Shown here piece after piece: positions 45,271 to 56,088 of a stretch of 64,000 nucleotides of DNA. Below the pieces are notes generated by a model that saw nothing but the letters and a program-made list of their open reading frames with translations, did no database searches and was not told the DNA's origin. The stretch's first letter is position 1, and each line of letters begins with the position of its first letter. Source of the stretch: Cryphonectria parasitica EP155 (Eukaryota; Ascomycota; Sordariomycetes; Diaporthales; Cryphonectriaceae); contig NW_024468910.1 of NCBI RefSeq assembly GCF_011745365.1, forward strand, positions 2,570,068-2,634,067, in the 5' to 3' direction. A program made the position numbers and the translations under genes.

Positions 45271-46177
45271 TGATATGTGGGAAACTCATAATTTGGTGAG
45301 GTATCACTCTGGCGGAACGGTTCCCTCTGCCAGCGATTCAAGCTCTCCTGCAACGGGCGGCAAAACTGAGGACGTCGAGATGGCTGGCGTGGGCGAGCAT
45401 CTTCCTTCGCCGCCTGCGTCAACCAATGCAGCTAGTTTACGAGATTCAGCTTCTCCGGTACCTGATCCGTCAAATGTCGGTCTCCCAGCTAATAACCCTG
45501 CCGCGACTGCCCAGGTCCCATTCTCTTTCGGCTCAGGCTCCGACAACGAAGGATCCTCCCCCTAAGGACCCTCCCGCGCCTAAGTCCACAGTTCGACCAT
45601 CTACTGAGAAGCAGCCCCAGGAGCAATCGCTACCCAAAGACATTTGGTCTCGGTTCGATGCAGTGGTGTCGAATGTCCATAGTCCTGGTTGGCGGGCGGT
45701 CCAGCAGGAATGTCTCCTCTACGGTTGTGATTTTGCGGACGTAAAATTTTGCTGCGAATTCCGCCTCAAGCACGAGGAAACCAAAGAACAATGCGGATGA
45801 CCTGCTGACGTTCGCTTCCAACTGGATCCGAATTTGCCCCGAAGCGCTTGATGTTCTGGATGGCGACTGTCATGGCGACAGCACCATGAAAAAGCCACAT
45901 TGCCGCATACCGCCAGCAAAAATCCTCGTAATGTCCCTATACGCGAAGAGAAAGACTCGGGCTCCAGGTCTCGCCTATTTTTAGCGAGGCTCCGGAGCAG
46001 GATCGCCAGGAACGAGGCTTTTCGAACCGCTTTGGGGAAGCGGAGGCTGGATGGGACAAAATTACATTCGAGAAAGACCCAGATGACCCAGAACGCGGCG
46101 AAGTCAAGGGCACGATTTGCCTTGCTATCGCGGGGTACCTCGACGTGTCCCTCCCAAGTCATTCGGGGGCATGGTGA
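45271..46177 (+). pseudogene. Broken gene of unknown family
   Basis: Coding-like pieces follow each other in different frames. First is a Ser/Pro/Asp-rich piece (45300-45560, containing TEDVEMAGVGEHLPSPPAS). A piece with LPKDIWSRFDAVVSNVHSPG lies at about 45550-45800. A C-terminal piece (about 45975-46177) reads WDKITFEKDPDDPERGEVKG and then TICLAIAGYLDVS before a stop. Codon choice in these pieces looks protein-coding while neighbouring frames are full of stops. I do not recognise the family. It may have been a regulatory or incompatibility-type protein, but nothing in it proves this. Confidence 0.4.
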
Positions 46178-46736
46178 ACTATGCAAGAGAATGAGAGAGT
46201 GATGATGAAGGAGGGAAGTTATCGAGGGGTGGGAGGAAGGGTAGACGCGTGTTCATACTAGCATCACCTGCGAATCCAATCAAAGGAGACATAGCTTATC
46301 GAGGTGACGACCAAGCTGTTAGGCACGTTCTGGAGGACAAGGTAGAAGTCAGACTAGCCACTACACGTGTCGACCCATGTGATCTTCTGCCTTTCCAGGT
46401 CACGCCACTCCTTCATCTACCGTCCGGCCAGAGATTCTCCTCTGCAAGCCCCTGGTCCCGAGCGAGGACAGGGACATTGCCTTTGATCATCTGCCTCTAC
46501 TGGATATCTATTGATGAAGTGAGTAAAACAACAGCGCAATACGATATCGATAGCTCATTAGTCCTGCAAACTAGTTCGGAAGGTTAACTCCTGAATATGA
46601 GGTTCGTCGACCACGCCAACCCCATTCTAAGTTTCGGCAGCTTTGCAGAACCGTACCATCCATTCGAGGTCACGACAAAGGATGGGTGCCCAATGACACA
46701 TCGTGTCGCTAATGTTGATCGTAAACCCGCTTTCCA
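46178..46736. other. Intergenic within the pseudogene island
   Basis: No gene recognised. Parts may be remains of the genes on either side. Confidence 0.45.
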
Positions 46737-46961
46737 TCACCTCGTGTTCGGTACGTTACTACGCTGCATTAGAATCGGAGAGTCTTTGCAGGATATTGCT
46801 TCCTCTACCCAGCCAAAGTTCTTAAATAGTGAGTTCCAGCGCTTCATACCCTTGTTCACTGTATTCTGAGCACGGCGATGGTAAATCAAGTAGGTAAAGT
46901 GGTCTCGCGGTCTAAGCCACTTGGAAGTCTCATGCACAATATCATCTGGCAGAGGTTCCAT
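46737..46961 (-). pseudogene. F-box-like N-terminal fragment
   Basis: From an ATG at 46961 the minus strand reads MEPLPDDIVHETSKWLRPRDH, which resembles the start of an F-box (LP-x-E/D-I-x-x-E-I followed by a Leu-rich helix). About 74 residues later the frame stops without a recognisable partner domain. F-box proteins recruit substrates to SCF ubiquitin ligases, and many fungal ones carry ankyrin repeats behind the box. Here only the box start is visible, so it is best read as a fragment or first exon of a broken gene. Confidence 0.35.
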
Positions 46962-47186
46962 TGTATGACAAGCTGAGATGGATGAAATGTAGAATGCACG
47001 ATGTTAATAAGCAATGCACGGGAGCATATGTGATTAATAGAAATTTTGGTAGGCACAGCAAGCCTGCGTTTTGTCGACACTTGAACAAGAATCAGGTCTC
47101 CCTGGTCTTGGTCCCTGTGGGGGATGCACAACGAATAGGGTAGAGGATCTAATCGGTAAGAAGAACTCTGTTGTGAGTGTCTCATA

Positions 47187-49738
47187 TTATGAATCTGCTA
47201 GTACATCGGGGTCCATTTGTGCATCATGAAGAATGCGTTTCATCGAAGCACAGAGGCCAGGCTCAGGTCGTTTCCATCTTTGGCTGTTTGGGAAGACTTC
47301 CCTTCGCAGCCGGTTGACCCAGGGAACTATGGGCTGATAGTACGGCGTAAAGTGCTTGTCCGCTTTCTTCAGAAAGTCTTCCTCATCATCAATGACACCT
47401 TTTTTTATCCCAGCCAATTGATCGTCACCCTCGAAATTCCAAGTATCAAAAACAGTTGTGCCAACATCTCTGCCATCCCTCTCATAGTGAATGCATATCC
47501 AAAACAAGACCCAAAAGAATGACTCGAGATCATGCATAAAGGTATGTTGCTCGCCGAGAAGCGCCCCAATTGACATGAATGCCCTGGTGCCAGTCTTGCC
47601 CTTTGCCCCGGAAGCACGATCTCGGTCTTCCCTGATGGCGAGGTCAAGATCGATGAGAAATGATGGCCAGGATAGGTTGTTTTCATCTTCGTTAATCATG
47701 AGGTTGTTAATCGATATGTCTCTGTGCAGAACACCTGCATGATGCAAAGTCTCGTGGCCTTCGATACAACCCTCGAGGCCGGCAAGCAGTGCCCGGCGAG
47801 AATTTGCTTTGTAGATGGCCTTGCCATAATCTTGACAATAACACGTCGGTGGACTCTGTTTGGCGGGAGAGTAGAAGTTTTGGTTGGAGAAGCGGAGCAG
47901 GACCATTTACTTGGAGGTACGACTGAGTCTGTTTGGCTAGATGTTCGCTTCCTGCTGGAGCTAGTCCAACTCTTGCGAGGCCCTCCCGATACCATTTCAT
48001 TCAATTGTTGTGAACGAGTTGGTTGATAGTTTGAAGCCGTATTTATGTCTAGTCCCTGTCGGACGCCGTTTCGAATGTCGTCATCCATGCCGTGGATTCG
48101 TACTGTTTCGTGATGATAGTAGCGGGCCACATTGATAACGTTTTTAGCTGTCACCTCAGACAACATCTCGCCCTCCTCGTCGCGTTCGGGGTATTGCCAA
48201 GAGTCTTTAATAACTAATGGCGTCTCTGGGTGGCCCTCGGGATGCGCTCGCCTGCAAGTTGTTGCTCGGCCAGCAATACAACGAGCCCGCAACATCACTC
48301 CGTCAATGATAATGCGCTCCTTGCTTCCTTTTCGTTCAATCTCAATAAATCGCTTGTTATCACGTTTCTGGATCGTTGGATCAAATCCAAGCTCTTCCTC
48401 GCTCATCCACAAGAAGCCTAGGATGACAAGAACGAACCGGAGACCATTATTGTTGATGTCCAGTTGCTCAGATGCTATGCCGCCGAGTCTGTCGAACACC
48501 TATACTCTCATGAGGGATCCACAAATGGTGAAGCCCAAGACGAAGCGACGTGTGTCTTGTGCAGCCAATACTTCCCGAGCATACCTCCCAAGATCAAGCC
48601 ACGCCTCTGCCGCTCTGTCGGCAGAAGGGTTGCTTTTGAGCTCTCCAGGGACCAGTACTTGGGACCAGTGGCATCTCGTGTCTTTCTGAGATTCGGGGTC
48701 GCTCACGAAGCCAATATCCAACTTTCGCGTCCCCACAGACCCGTAAATCGGCTCGTTCGGTTTCGCCAAAAGCCTTCGATGGCGCGACTGACCTGGTCGC
48801 CGATTAGTGGCAAATGCTGCGAGCTTTTCGGTAAAGCTTGAGATCCATTCGAGAACATCGTCTTCCCCGGCGCCCGCTGGCCAGGTTGTCCACCCATCAT
48901 CAAACATCGGAGTCGGACCGCTCATACATTGCTTGAAGAACACCGACGCCGTCTCCAGGCCATCAACGCCACCAAAGTACTTGTCCCAGAACTTTGGTAT
49001 GCCGACATATAGATGACCGAGTTCCTCCTTCAAGATGCCATCGACGTGTTTGCGGTACTCTGACGAGTTTGGAAAGCTGCTGGTGTTGCGCAGCCATGGT
49101 GTCTGTTGAATCGAAGACGCGATAGGGCGGGGAGGCGGAGTCGCTTCGGCAACAGCGCTCTTCACGAGTTTCCATATAGCAGAGTCGTCGGCTCCATCAG
49201 CAGAGGCTTTTAAAAGCGGATGGAGGCGATCGAAGTCGAAGTCGCTCGTTGCAATAGTTACATTCAGCCTCAAAATCTCGACAAAGAGGCTTTTATCACG
49301 ACTCGTCCGAAGAATGCGAGCCGCTGGAAGGACCTGCAGCGCTGCCAGGAGTGTGAAGACGAGGTTCTGCAGCTCTATACATAGTAAGCTTATTGACCCT
49401 GCCTGGCTTTGTTATCCCACTCACCTTTAGGACTGGGATGGTTGAGGCTAGCATTCTCGGAAGTGCTCGCAGCTTGCGTAATCCGCCCGACAGCCCCATA
49501 CACGAAATCGAATTCGTGGATCTGCACTTATCTAATGTCGGACCTGGCCCATCATCTTATCGAACTGCTTGGGTACGTTGCTGACCCTTGAATGGTGGCA
49601 TGCGTCAGGCTCGCATGTGCGTGGCTTAAAGCGGACGATCTCCAAGCGGTTTGCAGCCAAGACAGGCTTAGGAGTCAAGACGGTCCGGATGATGCTTCCC
49701 TCCTCTGACGTCCCCCCATCTTCTTGTGAACTATGCAT
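47187..49738 (-). pseudogene. FunK1-type fungal protein kinase pseudogene
   Basis: A nearly full-length FunK1 kinase can be followed from ATG 49738 to stop 47187, but it is broken at least three times: a stop/frameshift near 49510-49534, an in-frame TAG at 48500-48502 where the family has Trp (LMRV*VFDRLGG), and a one-base frameshift near 47831 just before DYGKAIYK. A normal 50-base intron (49375-49424) is still present. Kinase motifs survive: VLHRDISINNLMI is the catalytic loop and FLIDLDLAI the metal-binding part, followed by GTRAFMSIGALLGEQHTFMHD and FFWVLFWICIHYE. FunK1 proteins are expanded in multicellular fungi and their targets are unknown. As it stands no full kinase can be made, unless the sequence has errors. 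Confidence 0.8.
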
Positions 49739-50239
49739 TACGCGCCCGCGGCCTTGACCTGTGATTCTCTTAATTACCGAGCCTAGTCGGCTAGATGGCG
49801 TGGATGCACGACGCCAGGTTGCGCAACCGAAATAAGTCGCAGTTACGTCCGAAGGTCATTTCTCTCAAATCATAATCGGAGTTTCCATCGGCTCTATCAA
49901 TTACCACCTGTTAACCCCGATATTAAAGCTGAAGTGAGATACGCGGATGCACCATTAACGTCTTTGCACTCAGCCTCCCATCGCTTCGCTGCCAGCCTCC
50001 AACGCAAGCTTCCTGAGGCGGTACAAATACTACCGCGAACGTCATGATTATCCTCCGACTACCATGGCACCTGATGAAAAGTCAAGATGACAAGGATGAG
50101 TGTCTTCGACAGATCAGCCGGAGTCGTCGCGCGTCGATCGTATCGCAGCTCGTGGCCATCAGCGGTCGGAACAACCAGGTGCAAAACACTCGAAGTATCG
50201 ATCCTTCGTTAACAGCCTCCAGTGCCTTGAGCCCAGAGG
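49739..50239. other. Intergenic or degenerate end of recombinase-like relic
   Basis: Between the FunK1 pseudogene and the recombinase-like relic. Short minus-strand stretches may be further remains of that protein, but I could not align them by eye. Confidence 0.4.
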
Positions 50240-50872
50240 CTCAGACTTACATCAGAGCTGACGACCAAGGTGGAGGAAGTGATTCTTGGTGCCGAATCTC
50301 CTTGGTCGCTTGGTTTTTTACCAGCATGATGCTGCTTTCGCGCTTCAAAATCTCAGGCAACTCGTATCGGATGAACTGGACTTGAATCGTCAGCGCCATT
50401 CAATAATAAGAGTAGACCTTGTTCCCGCCGTCGCAAGAAACACCAACATTAGTCACAGAGATCGTGATGTGCCCAGGAATAGCAGGGTGTTCTCGTTGCC
50501 AGCCGGCTATGAACTGCTTCCAATACACCTTGACAGTCCCTTCACCTGGATTTGGATCATTTTCTACGCCATCAATGCCAAACACAACCTCCTTCATGAA
50601 GTCTTTCAGAGATTTCAGATCGTAGGGGCTGGGATTGTCATCAGCGTGTTCTTCAGCGTATCTAGACAGCCATTAGCATAACCACAGCAAGTGATGAGAC
50701 ACCGGAGGCCATCTTACTGGTTCCAGAGGCCAATCATGCGGTTGTACTGCCTCAACGTTTTGTCATCGACCTTCTTGAAGACGACTGAATTGGTGATCCC
50801 TTCAGTGCATTGCACGGAGCCCTTATTTCTGCCATCGCGAAAGAGATCTTGGGCGCTCTTCCTTCTGGGCAT
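50240..50872 (-). pseudogene. Remnant of FluG/DUF3435-type tyrosine-recombinase-like gene
   Basis: From ATG 50872 (PRRKSAQDLF) the minus strand reads DDKTLRQYNRMIGLWNQ, an intron of 56 bases (50662-50717) joins YAEEHADDN, then SLKDFMKEVVFGIDGVENDP and TVKVYWKQFIAGWQREH. A second likely intron (50376-50447) leads to FIRYELPEILK. Then the frame is lost and RRFGTKNHFLHLGRQL continues in another frame with a stop where Trp is expected. These blocks resemble the N-terminal part of a group of fungal proteins annotated as FluG-domain or DUF3435, which contain a tyrosine-recombinase fold and include relatives of Starship captains. The catalytic domain is not present here, so no activity is expected. 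Confidence 0.55.
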
Positions 50873-50920
50873 TATTGCTATACTTTTCGCAAGGGATACA
50901 GAATCAAGGATCGAGTAATT

Positions 50921-50954
50921 ACCTCGCGGTCGAAGAATCACCTCGCGGTCGAAG
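50921..50954 (+). repeat. 15-base direct repeat, period 19
   Basis: ACCTCGCGGTCGAAG occurs at 50921-50935 and again at 50940-50954. It lies about 50 bases upstream of the recombinase-like start codon. Confidence 0.85.
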
Positions 50955-51513
50955 TCCGCGGAAAGTGAGAGCAGGAAGAAGGTGTAGTCGGGTTGAGCAG
51001 GTTGGAAGTAGGACGAGATCGAGAACCAGCGACCGTAGCCTCATATATGCGCATCACCTGAGCGCCCAGCGCCATTGCGGACCTGAGATGCGCAGTCCAA
51101 GACCTGCGCGACCTCCGGCGGCCAAGCATCAGGCAGGCATTCGGGTTTCGAGAGGATGAAGAGGGTCGCCAGAAACCGGGCTCATTGAGAAATCTGCCTG
51201 CGCCTCGCCCCTGGCGCGTCCAACCAGATCCTGAACCATGGCGAAGGTCGCATGAAGTTGAGGGGATACAGTACAAATTCAAAATCGACTAGGTGAAAGG
51301 TGATAGGTCGGCGTGCAGCCCGCCTGAGGGATGGTCGAGGTTGATGTGATTTAAGGTGATCAAACGTGATGCTCAGTGAGCAAGGGTGATCAGCGCCTGA
51401 GCAAGAGCGGCGGTGCTGACTAACCAGGCCCGGGCGCAGGTCTCCTGTGTTTCGTGGCAGACTACCTACGTTCTAAAGTCAGTTCGGCCTTGAGCTGCTG
51501 CCTACCAAAAACT

Positions 51514-51527
51514 CCCCCCCCCCCCCC
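51514..51527 (+). repeat. C14 homopolymer
   Basis: Fourteen uninterrupted C about 200 bases upstream of the small membrane protein gene. Confidence 0.9.
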
Positions 51528-51733
51528 TCGCCGCCAAAGAAAAGATCCATGCATAAGACAAATCAATCAATTGACTTAACAAAAATTGAGGACCTTCTTC
51601 ATTGGCTCCGACTCCCTCCTACCAGCAGTCTCATCTGACATATTGCAAATATATACCCAGAGACAAGAAAGACCTCACCGCCCAGTCCCAAGCCCCCAAC
51701 CAACCAGCCAGCCACACCCACGAATAAAAAAAG

Positions 51734-52153
51734 ATGCCGCCATCTTCCCCCACCACACCAGTCAAGGTGACGACCTTCCCTGTCGTCCGCCACCATATCA
51801 TCCCCACAGCCATCTGCGCCGTGATCATGATCCTCTCCTCCCGCCGTGACTTCATCCAGCCCGGCTCCCCGATCCACAGCCATATCCTCGCCCCGCTTGC
51901 CAGCCTCACCGGCACCACCCTCGCCAGCGCCGAAGCTACCGCGGCCACCGTGCAGACCTGGACTTTCCGGATATTGGTTGACATCCACGCGTTGGAGGTG
52001 CCGATCTTTGCGGCGACGAAGCTGCCGGCGCACGGGGTGGCCTTCTTGAGCGGGCTCTGGTGGAAGTGGGTGCTTGCGGTGTTTTTTGGGGGCAAGTTTA
52101 CTTGGGATTTGTTCGCCGAGACGGTTAGGGGTGCGAAGGCCAAGGGGAGGTAG
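51734..52153 (+). CDS. Small integral membrane protein, possibly DUF4499/TMEM254-like
   Basis: Single exon of 139 residues with an ATG after an A-rich leader. Hydrophobic stretches are HIIPTAICAVIMIL (about 20-34), a moderately hydrophobic middle (about 48-66) and FLSGLWWKWVLAVFFGGKF (about 104-122). The block ILVDIHALEVPIFAATKL with the following WKW is reminiscent of the DUF4499 (TMEM254) family, where a His-Glu pair lies between helices. The family has no known function. The Ser/Pro-rich N-terminus has no clear signal peptide. Family assignment is weak; that it is a real gene is likely from length, start context and codon use. Confidence 0.6.
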   Translation: MPPSSPTTPVKVTTFPVVRHHIIPTAICAVIMILSSRRDFIQPGSPIHSHILAPLASLTGTTLASAEATAATVQTWTFRILVDIHALEVPIFAATKLPAHGVAFLSGLWWKWVLAVFFGGKFTWDLFAETVRGAKAKGR

Positions 52154-53927
52154 TAGGCTTGCGTGGCACATTGGTGGGAAGCTGGACGGTGTTGTGGCGC
52201 CGTACCAGTAGATGTCATGAGGGGCAGAATGTTCTGGATGGGGGGAGAAGGGGGAGGGGCTTGTGTGATTTGGAAGAAGATGTCTAGAAGGGTGGTCTCG
52301 CTGCCTCCTCATATGATGACCGCTCTGATGTCCACAACTGCCACAATATCTCCAGACAATTTAGAAGTGTCTTTGATAGGGAATGCAAAAGGTCATGCTG
52401 AAGGGTGTGATTGATGCCCCATGACAATGCAAATGCAGTCTTGGGATGTCGCACAGGAGGGTTGTTTCAATTACAAGGATAGATGTACTACTTGCACAAT
52501 GTATGTGTGTTCCAGCATCATGAGCCAATGCCTGGGTAGCTCAGTGATTCGATCAGTCGAAAACACAATAGCCAGGACTGGAGCTCAGTCCCTTCGACAG
52601 GTAATATCGTGGTTTTCATTCCTGTTTCAGGGAAAGGCAACTCGCAAATATCCATCCATGAACCACCACTCTGCGGACCTACCAGATGTGCGAGAAGTGA
52701 AAGCTGTCACGCACTTGACCCAAGTAAACACAATTCCTCTACCGACCATTGGCTTTGCTTTTGCCAGCATGGTTTCCAACATGCTACTGAAGTGATGCCA
52801 TTCCTGCTCATCTTGCATCTAAGTACTCAGTCTCATCTAGGCTTGTAATTTGGTTGAGCTTCTACAGATTACTCAAGTGCCCAACCCAGGTGACGTGCAA
52901 GTTGTGTTACCTTGACCAGACATATTGTCAAGTTACACGACAGTTAATGTTTTTCTTCCACTATTTCTTAACAGTAAAATTATTGTGTCGCTATGACTAC
53001 ACACATAGATTCTATGGTACTTGTTACAGACCATACAGCCCAGGCCAAATGACTTCAACTTTTATTGCGCTGAGGCTGTCGTAAAAATAGTGTGACCTTA
53101 CCCAGACTAGGTTTGATACAAGAACAACACATTCTTCTACCGTGGTAGCAGATGTCTGGATGTCCGTCCCAAGCAGCGACTCATGAAGGGTGTGGCTACA
53201 GCCCTACAGGCTGAGCCTCATTTCGTCTAATGCATGGATGCCTACTAAAGTTGGCCGGCTGCATTGACGTCAAAGGAGGTTTCATGGATTCGTTAGCCCG
53301 CCAAGGCCACATTGTTTTATACATCAGCTTTTCAAAAGAGGATCCAAGTTTAGCACAGCAGTTCTGCCATGTACTCCGGTCCATTGTCTCCGGCTCTCCT
53401 GGATGACGACGCGAGCGAGCCAGCCCAGTAGAGGCTTGCGTATTTCGAGCGGTCCAACAAAGGCCCTTACTCGGAGCCCAGGGTGGAAGATGTATTATTA
53501 CAACATTGTGAAATTACCGTACGCTGCTGCATGAATCAAAAGGGCATGCTCGTCTGGTAATTAACACCGTCTTGACGTTCTCTCCGTCGGTGGTGGCATT
53601 GTACTATGGTAAGTTTTTCAATAGTGATGGAGTGATGGGTGGAGTGATGGGTGGTATATAACAGAGTTCAATACCCTTTCCCATCCCAAAATTGGACAAA
53701 ATGCAATCTCCGCTTCCGAGACTATCGGTTGGAGTTGAGGAACTGGGCCGACAGATTTGGCAGTGGGGAGCGGAAAACCCTGGCATCGCCCCCCAAACAA
53801 GAAAGAAAAGAAGAAAACTTTATGATCGTCACCAGGAGGCGTAAAAAATCTGGTTCGTAGTAGAACGCATCGTGAAAGGTCATCCAATGCCTCTTGTCTT
53901 GGTTGGGCCGCGCGCTTGTGAGGTGCC

Positions 53928-53939
53928 GGGGGGGGGGGG
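53928..53939 (+). repeat. G12 homopolymer
   Basis: Twelve uninterrupted G in the gene desert. Confidence 0.9.
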
Positions 53940-54562
53940 CAAACAGGACGAACTCAAACTTGGCCATGCCAGAGTTTAGGCCTGGTCGCAACACACACAC
54001 ACACACGACTCGTGACAGAAAGCAGGTTTCTGTCTCTCTAGACTAGGAAGCACAATGCAGTGCAGCCGCACCAACTTTGGGCGTCCCCCGTCCGAACAAG
54101 CCATTGACCAACAAATCAGATGCATTGTGCCATGTTTGTGTACCAGCGTACCGCAGGAATCTGAAGCAAGCTTGAGGATGTTTTTGTTGATCGGCCTGGA
54201 CAGTGGGAATCGGAGAAAGGAGGAGGCGAGGGGTGTGAAAAGGGATGATATGCCTTTTAAACCAGGCGGGAATATGCTATGCTGTACCGTGACAAAGAAC
54301 ACAAGGGGAGGAGCGGAAGGGATGGAAAGGAGAAACGTCCTGTTTTATGTTTGCAGATCACGATAAGCACGTCTACATTTTTTGGAGTTGCAGGCTTTGT
54401 AGCTGCATGAGTGAAACTAGAACATGTTTTGACCGGTGAGCTCCATGAGTCGGTCGGTTAATTTTTGATTTTATTTGGGGGCGGTAGAGGTCAGACAGAG
54501 ACGCACAGGGGGGTTTTAAATGGATCGATCCTCTCTGCACACGCGCCGGTTTGGTTGGGTTT

Positions 54563-54574
54563 GGGGGGGGGGGG
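54563..54574 (+). repeat. G12 homopolymer
   Basis: Twelve uninterrupted G, about 630 bases from the preceding G12 run. Confidence 0.9.
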
Positions 54575-55317
54575 AGATTCAGTGACCGTCAGCACACGCG
54601 GGTGAGGAGGGCAGGGAGGAAATAGAAGAATGAAGCCCAGGGCGGGAGGATCTTGCATGACACATTCATTGACAGGCCTCGGCTCCCATCAAAGTTCCGA
54701 TAATCCGGGGGGAAAGCTAGGCAGCTGTGGAGGCAGCATCGGCCTCCTCGCTTGCATTACACTAATCAGAGCTGAGCAGGTATTGAATACTGTGTAATAA
54801 TGGTTGTGCTAATGTCCAGATGGCCAGTGTAGATGAGTTTGGCGATGGCGGCAGCAGCAGCAACAGTCAAAGTTTCCATGTTCAATGTTCAATGTAGTAA
54901 ACGTCATTTGATTGTTTGAATTTGATGATGATCTTTCGAGTGACGGCTCGCCCGCATTCACATTCTGTAACTTATTCCCCCCACCCTCTTCTTGACAAGT
55001 AATGATGATTTGTCCAGCAAATAATGGTGAATGATGATGATGATGAACATGAAAATGAAAACGATGTACAATTTTAAATCATCCTAGACAGCCGAACCCT
55101 TGTGGCTGGTAATACCTATCGCTGCCGCAAATAGCCGCCACTCAAAACGCCACGCTTGCTAAAAAAGTGACACAAGAAAAATAAAGAAATAAATGCATAG
55201 TTGATGTTCAGACAGGTTGTGGAAGAAAGCGAAAAAGAAGAGACAGAGAGAGAGAGAGAGAGAAAGGACAGTCATCGGGTCTCAGCCAGGAGGACCACGA
55301 TGTTGTGCATCGTCCAC

Positions 55318-56088
55318 TCAAATGTGAAAGGCATCATCGTCCTTTTGGTAGACCTCGGCGGACTCTCCCCCGAAGAAGATGGCTCTCCTCTTCCATGCGC
55401 CTCGCTGAATAAAGTAGCCAGGGTCGTCAGGAGACGCGACCTGCGGTCTCGGACGGGCACCGGCACCTGGTGTGTTCTCCCACAGCTCATGGCTGCGCTG
55501 GACAGCATCGTCTTCGTCGGGGGTCTCGTCCTCGAACCAGGACTTGCCCGAGTCCACACTCGATGCCGGCGAGGGCCATCCCTTGTCGTCGTCGTGGTGG
55601 TGGACGTCTTGTCCGCCGTGCTGGTGTGCGCCGCTGTGGTTCTGCTCGGCGATGTGGACGGCCTTGGCCTCTCCCAGGGAGAAGTCGAAGCCGTGATAAG
55701 CCTCGAGCGAGAGGCCCGAGTCGGAGTGATGCAGCCGAGCTGGGCGGCGGGCGGTTTCGTGGCCTGCAAAGGACCGCTTGGGCCGCAGGACCTGCAGTGG
55801 CTGTCGCTCGTGTAGCCTTGCGGGGGGCTCCGGGCCCTGGGCAGCGACGGGTGGGTTCAGCTTGAGCGGGTCCCACTCTATAGGCGGCCAGTGCTTCCGT
55901 GCCAGGCCGCCGTCTGACGATGATGGCCGCCTTGTGATGATGGGTATGCTGCCGCTGCGCTGCCGGACGGAATGAACTTGTTCGGATTGTTGAGCGTCGA
56001 TGAGATCCATGGGATGCACAATGCGCAGTTTTTTGTGGTGGTGGCTGCGAGAGCGGGACAACATCCCGTGGCCAGTGTGGCCGACCAT
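55318..56088 (-). CDS. Conserved-looking hypothetical protein, His-rich
   Basis: Single exon of 256 residues from ATG 56088 (MVGHTGHGMLSRSRSHHHKK); the longer open stretch upstream is repeat-like leader sequence. I do not recognise a domain. The chain is hydrophilic, with two His-rich patches (SRSHHHKK near the start and HQHGGQDVHHHDDDKG around 170-185), a LPP/Arg-rich middle and a Ser/Asp/Glu-rich region SWFEDETPDEDDA. The C-terminal stretch DDPGYFIQRGAWKRRAIFFG looks ordered and constrained compared with the rest and might be a binding motif. No signal peptide or membrane segment. Placed alone between two gene deserts; expression would need to be shown. Confidence 0.55.
   Translation of the reverse strand: MVGHTGHGMLSRSRSHHHKKLRIVHPMDLIDAQQSEQVHSVRQRSGSIPIITRRPSSSDGGLARKHWPPIEWDPLKLNPPVAAQGPEPPARLHERQPLQVLRPKRSFAGHETARRPARLHHSDSGLSLEAYHGFDFSLGEAKAVHIAEQNHSGAHQHGGQDVHHHDDDKGWPSPASSVDSGKSWFEDETPDEDDAVQRSHELWENTPGAGARPRPQVASPDDPGYFIQRGAWKRRAIFFGGESAEVYQKDDDAFHI

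Larger units (their letters stand above)
50873..51733. other. Intergenic region with short tandem duplication and C14
   Basis: Contains a 15-base direct repeat (50921-50935 and 50940-50954) next to the recombinase-like relic, a C14 run at 51514-51527 and the A/C-rich leader of the next gene. No gene recognised. Confidence 0.5.
52154..55317. other. 3.2 kb gene desert
   Basis: No gene that I can defend on either strand. It contains G12 runs at 53928-53939 and 54563-54574, an AC repeat near 53992-54006 and an AG repeat near 55246-55262. A string resembling a tRNA A box at 52533-52546 has no matching B box or cloverleaf. A long non-coding transcript cannot be excluded. Confidence 0.5.

Noticed and set aside
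52533..52546. tRNA A-box-like string
   Set aside because: No B box at the right distance and the flanks do not pair into an acceptor stem or cloverleaf.
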